Below, piece after piece: positions 5,958 to 8,990 of a stretch of 8,990 nt of DNA. Source of the DNA: Oscillospiraceae bacterium. GTDB taxonomy: Bacteria > Bacillota > Clostridia > Oscillospirales > Oscillospiraceae. The position numbers and the translations under genes were made by a program. The notes beneath the pieces are model-generated. The model did no database searches, was not told where the DNA came from, and saw nothing but the letters and a program-made list of their open reading frames with translations. The stretch lies in the NCBI GenBank assembly GCA_020025175.1, contig JAHHSM010000073.1, positions 1 to 8,990 of the forward strand, read 5' to 3'. The stretch's first letter is position 1. Each line of letters begins with the position of its first letter.

Positions 5958-7196
5958 ATGTTTAACCTGAAACACAAAAACAATATTTATTTTCACTGGG
6001 GGCTTACGGCTTTTTTAACCGTATTTGCAATTTTGGCCGCATACGACATTTTTCTGGGCGCACATAAGCTGATGGATTATTTCAGTATCCTTACAGCCAT
6101 TATGACCCCGGTAGCTCTTGGTGCTACCATTGCCTATCTTCTATCGCCTGTGGTTGATTTTTTTGAGCACACGATCCTGCACCCCTGGTCAGCACATGCG
6201 CCTATGCGCCGAAAACCAATTGGCTGGGTTCGCGTTGTCAGCATTCTTTTAACATTTTTATCCGTATTCGGTATCTTTATAATCCTGATGCGCTTTCTGA
6301 TTCCCAACGTGTGGTTCAGTATACTGCAGCTGACTGAAAATATCCCTATGTATATAGAGCTCACAAAAAAGCTTTTCAGTGAACTCGGTGGCTCTATTAC
6401 TGTGCCACCAGAACTCTACAACTACCTAAACTCCCTATACAACGAAGGTATGGCAATTATAAAACAAATCACCACCTCTGGTCTTCCCAGCTTTATTTCT
6501 ACAGTCAGCGGCGGCGTGTTCGGCATTTTTTCCTTTCTCACCAATCTGATTGTGGGCTTTGTCATTGCTGCTTACATGCTCGGTACGAAAGAGCGCCTGC
6601 TGGCACAAAGCAAAAAAATTATCTGTGCGGTTTTCAGTCCGTCCTATGTTGAGCGTATCATTGATGCCGCGCGTTACAGTGATTCCGTATTCGGAGGATT
6701 TATCCGCGGTAATCTCTTGGATGCCGCCATTGTTGGCATCATCTGTTTCATTTCTTTTCAAATTTTACATATTCCCTATGCGCCTTTACTCAGCGTGCTG
6801 ATCGGCGTCACAAATCTAATTCCTTTCTTCGGTCCGTTCATGGGTGCCATTCCCAGCTGTATTCTTATTTTTCTGGTCAATCCGATCCAATGCCTGGAAT
6901 TTATTATTTTCATTCTCATTTTACAGCAAATCGACGGCAATATCATTGTCCCCAGAATCCTTGGTCGTTCCACAGGTTTAAGCAGCCTATGGGTCATCAT
7001 TTCCGTGTTGATTGGCGGTGGACTTTTTGGTCCGCTTGGCATGCTGCTGGGCTGCCCCGCTTTCGCCCTTGTGTATGCATTCCTTCGTCTGAGCGTCGGC
7101 AAAGGTTTGGAACAAAAACATATGCCCACCGACACAGACCAGTATCGCACACATGGAATCCCTAAACGGCAGAAAGATAGTTCTTCCATTACATAA
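5958..7196 (+). CDS. AI-2E family (UPF0118/YtvI-type) membrane transporter
   Basis: This is a polytopic membrane protein of the AI-2E transporter family. Members have been linked to autoinducer-2 export or to Na+/H+ exchange, and the family name alone does not prove the substrate. The protein has 412 residues with about eight hydrophobic segments: near 12-33, 43-64, 92-114, 183-208, 252-300 (two), 302-325 and 343-375. Family motifs are seen in the second half: FIRGNLLDAAIVG (248-260), NLIPFFGPFMGAIP (286-299), QQIDGNIIVPRILG (323-336) and GGGLFGPLGMLLGCP (353-367). A soluble loop at about 115-180 separates the third and fourth segments, as is usual. A polar C-terminal tail follows residue 380. 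The ATG has AAAGGAG five to six bases upstream. The gene is divergent from the lipid-kinase unit and shares its promoter core. Confidence 0.93.
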   Translation: MFNLKHKNNIYFHWGLTAFLTVFAILAAYDIFLGAHKLMDYFSILTAIMTPVALGATIAYLLSPVVDFFEHTILHPWSAHAPMRRKPIGWVRVVSILLTFLSVFGIFIILMRFLIPNVWFSILQLTENIPMYIELTKKLFSELGGSITVPPELYNYLNSLYNEGMAIIKQITTSGLPSFISTVSGGVFGIFSFLTNLIVGFVIAAYMLGTKERLLAQSKKIICAVFSPSYVERIIDAARYSDSVFGGFIRGNLLDAAIVGIICFISFQILHIPYAPLLSVLIGVTNLIPFFGPFMGAIPSCILIFLVNPIQCLEFIIFILILQQIDGNIIVPRILGRSTGLSSLWVIISVLIGGGLFGPLGMLLGCPAFALVYAFLRLSVGKGLEQKHMPTDTDQYRTHGIPKRQKDSSSIT

Positions 7197-7205
7197 CACG
7201 AACAA

Positions 7206-7242
7206 AAGAAGGACACAATCCATGCGTGTCCTTCTTCCTTTT
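7206..7242 (+). terminator. Terminator-like hairpin after the AI-2E transporter gene
   Basis: A perfect 11-bp stem (AAGAAGGACAC at 7206-7216 with GTGTCCTTCTT at 7226-7236) encloses a 9-nt loop. It is followed by CCTTTTA and begins 10 bp after the transporter stop. The U-tract is short and interrupted, so termination may be partial. Because no clear promoter lies between it and the binding-protein start at 7277, leaky read-through could supply the downstream gene. Confidence 0.65.
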
Positions 7243-7260
7243 ACAAAATTTTCGCACCGC

Positions 7261-7267
7261 AAGGAGG
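7261..7267 (+). promoter_or_regulatory. Ribosome binding site deciding the start of the second binding protein
   Basis: AAGGAGG is followed by 9 nt and the ATG at 7277-7279. This start gives a normal lipoprotein signal peptide. An in-frame ATG at 7226 would add 17 residues, sits inside the terminator-like hairpin and has no ribosome binding site. Confidence 0.8.
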
Positions 7268-7276
7268 CTGTTCATA

Positions 7277-8932
7277 ATGAACGCCATTCATCGTATAATC
7301 CCCTGTTTGCTGTGGTCCTTATTTTGCTGTATTCTATTTACGGGCTGCCAAACAGAATCCGAAGAAAATATGGAAGGCGGTATCTTGGATTTGCAAATTG
7401 AAACCAATGTGCAGTCTATGGACCCCCACAAAGCAATCGACGGCACTTCCTTTGAAGTCATCGCCTGTATTACAGACGGTTTGACCCAGCCTGACACTGA
7501 CGGGCATGCAGCACCCGCGATTGCAAAATCTTGGTCTATCAGCGCTGACGGCAAGGTTTGGACATTTCACCTGCGTGACAATGCCACATGGTCCCAAACC
7601 GGCAGCAAAGTGACTGCCCATGATTTTGTTTATGCATGGCAGCGCGCCGTCGCCCCAGATACCGCTTCCAACTATGCCTATATGCTATCGGATATTGGGC
7701 AAATTGTAAATGCAGCCGATATTATCTCTGGGAAAAAACACCCCCGGACTCTTGGTGTTGAAGCACCCGATGATTACACTTTTGTGGTGCATCTGAATAC
7801 ACCCGTTGCATATTTTGCAGATCTCCTCTATCTTCCGATTTTTTATCCTATGGAGCAATCCTTTGTTGAAGCATGCGGCAGTTCCTATGCCACTTCTCAT
7901 GAGACACTCCAATCAAACGGTGCTTTCCTCATGGAAACATATGCCCGTTCTTCCATAGACTTTTCACTCATAAAAAACGACACCTATTGGGATGCAGATC
8001 GCATCCATCTGAAGGGAATCAACTATTATCTGATACAGGATTCCATTCAGGCATTGAACGCCTATCGATCCGATAATCTGGATTATATGGTTTTATCCGG
8101 AGAGCATATTTCTGCATTTTCCAAAGACATCAATTTTCATACATTTGATACCGGCTATCTTTGGTATCTCTCGCTCAATATGCAGGATGTTCCTGCGCTG
8201 AGAAACTTGAATCTGCGTCTTGCCCTCTCCTCTGCCATTGATCGGGAGACCATGATGGTGCAAACTTTGCAGGACGGCTCTAAAGCTTCATATTTTTTAA
8301 TTTCAGACTACATATTGAATCATACCGACAGTCTTGACATACGTACAGCAAACGAAGAGTATGCCCCCCTTATCGCCTATGATATCGCCAAGGCACAATC
8401 TTATCTGGAAGCAGCAAAAAATGAACTTGGCGTTGATTCCTTTGCGTTCGATTTACTTGTCGATACCACGCAGGAAGACACTGTTGCAGCTTATCTTCAA
8501 CAGCAAATCGAGCAGACCCTTCCAGATGTCAAAATCAATATTGTCAGTAAAGTAACACGTCAGGCGATTCAGTCGCTTCAAGACGGTACTTACGAAATCG
8601 CATTGACCAGTTGGGGCGCTGATTACGCTGACCCCAGCACTTATCTCAATATCCTCCGTTCCAATAACAGCACAAACTACGGCAGATGGTCCAACGCAGA
8701 GTTTGACGCACTCCTGGATCGCGCCTCCGGCGAAGCCGCATCCGTCAACGATACGCTGCGCTTGCAGCTTCTGCAAGAGGCAGAAGCCATTGCTATAAAA
8801 GACCTTGCCGTAATTCCGCTGTACGAGAAAAGAACCGCGATTCTTGTCAAAGACAATGTTTCCGGCATTGTCCACCACGCGATCGGTTTAGGCAACATTT
8901 TTAAAGATACCATCATTTCAGTCACGCCGTAA
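7277..8932 (+). CDS. OppA-like family 5 peptide-binding lipoprotein, without adjacent permease
   Basis: This is a second extracellular solute-binding lipoprotein of the peptide family, with 551 residues (OppA-type size). The signal peptide MNAIHRIIPC...LFTGC contains a lipobox with Cys24 as the probable lipidated residue; Phe at -3 is less usual than Leu. The mature domain opens LQIETNVQSMDPHKA. The family signature spans about 79-121 (APAIAKSWSISADGKVWTFH, then AHDFVYAWQRAV). OppA-like features continue with LNLRLALSSAIDRE and, near the C-terminus, SWGADYADPSTYLNIL and NYGRWSNAEFDALLDRA. It differs clearly from the binding protein of the left operon and resembles OppA/MppA-type proteins more than DppA. 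It follows the AI-2E transporter gene by 80 bp, with a hairpin between, and ends 9 bp before another hairpin, so it looks self-contained. It may deliver ligand to a permease encoded elsewhere, or serve in sensing; this is inference. Confidence 0.94.
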   Translation: MNAIHRIIPCLLWSLFCCILFTGCQTESEENMEGGILDLQIETNVQSMDPHKAIDGTSFEVIACITDGLTQPDTDGHAAPAIAKSWSISADGKVWTFHLRDNATWSQTGSKVTAHDFVYAWQRAVAPDTASNYAYMLSDIGQIVNAADIISGKKHPRTLGVEAPDDYTFVVHLNTPVAYFADLLYLPIFYPMEQSFVEACGSSYATSHETLQSNGAFLMETYARSSIDFSLIKNDTYWDADRIHLKGINYYLIQDSIQALNAYRSDNLDYMVLSGEHISAFSKDINFHTFDTGYLWYLSLNMQDVPALRNLNLRLALSSAIDRETMMVQTLQDGSKASYFLISDYILNHTDSLDIRTANEEYAPLIAYDIAKAQSYLEAAKNELGVDSFAFDLLVDTTQEDTVAAYLQQQIEQTLPDVKINIVSKVTRQAIQSLQDGTYEIALTSWGADYADPSTYLNILRSNNSTNYGRWSNAEFDALLDRASGEAASVNDTLRLQLLQEAEAIAIKDLAVIPLYEKRTAILVKDNVSGIVHHAIGLGNIFKDTIISVTP

Positions 8933-8941
8933 GTATAATCA

Positions 8942-8965
8942 AAACCACTAGTAAACTAGTGGTTT
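8942..8965 (+). terminator. Perfect 10-bp hairpin after the second binding-protein gene
   Basis: AAACCACTAG (8942-8951) and CTAGTGGTTT (8956-8965) pair perfectly around a TAAA loop, starting 9 bp after the TAA stop. The 3' arm ends in TTT but is followed by GCTCAGCC and not a U-tract, so it is at best a modest terminator on the plus strand. On the minus strand it is followed by TTTTGATTAT. A second small stem (CCCT 8973-8976 with AGGG 8980-8983) follows. The pair could also be the end of a palindrome-bearing mobile element cut by the window edge. Confidence 0.5.
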
Positions 8966-8990
8966 GCTCAGCCCCTAGAAGGGTCATTAC

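Noticed and set aside
6435..7216. Several minus-strand open frames across the AI-2E transporter gene
   Set aside because: They overlap a well-supported membrane-protein gene, lack ribosome binding sites and show no recognisable domain.
7226..7276. A 17-codon N-terminal extension of the second binding protein
   Set aside because: The upstream ATG is inside the terminator-like hairpin and lacks a ribosome binding site. The extension would spoil the lipoprotein signal peptide, whereas AAGGAGG precedes the ATG at 7277.

Overview
The window reads as chromosomal DNA from a low-to-moderate GC, Gram-positive-type anaerobe, most likely a Clostridia member (inference). The supporting signs are strong AAGGAGG-type ribosome binding sites, sigma70-type promoters with 17-nt spacers, lipoprotein signal peptides on the solute-binding proteins, an SLH-domain surface protein and a DgkB-like lipid kinase. 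I see no tRNA, rRNA, CRISPR array, complete insertion sequence or phage gene.

Left part (1-2950, minus strand): a dipeptide/oligopeptide-type ABC importer operon. It is transcribed right to left from a good promoter at 2919-2947. The order is a lipid-anchored family 5 solute-binding protein, a DppB-type permease, then the start of a DppC-type permease that runs off the left edge. The ATPase genes are not in the window.

Middle part (3000-5873, minus strand): a compact three-gene unit made of a diacylglycerol-kinase-family lipid kinase, a 56-residue basic protein of unknown function, and an exported protease with the layout SLH-SLH-trypsin fold-Ig-like domain. The small gene overlaps the protease gene by four bases (ATGA), which suggests translational coupling. 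A hairpin with a U-tract at 3006-3046 ends the unit and insulates it from the importer operon downstream.

Right part (5868-8965, plus strand): an AI-2E/UPF0118-family membrane transporter, a terminator-like hairpin, then a second family 5 peptide-binding lipoprotein with no permease beside it. The window ends in two small hairpins. They may be the terminator or the edge of a palindrome-bearing mobile element.

The 176 bp between the lipid kinase and the AI-2E transporter hold the neatest regulatory structure. One palindromic TTGCAA hexamer serves as -35 on both strands, with exactly 17 nt to a good -10 on each side. A perfect 10-bp inverted repeat lies over the -10 and start region of the kinase promoter.

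The envelope theme is consistent: peptide uptake, lipid phosphorylation, a surface protease and a membrane transporter. No gene order here is a recognised specialised system. The least described item is the lipid kinase, small protein and SLH-protease unit. No stretch longer than 300 bases lacks a gene; the longest is about 267 bp at 2840-3106 and holds a promoter and a terminator.
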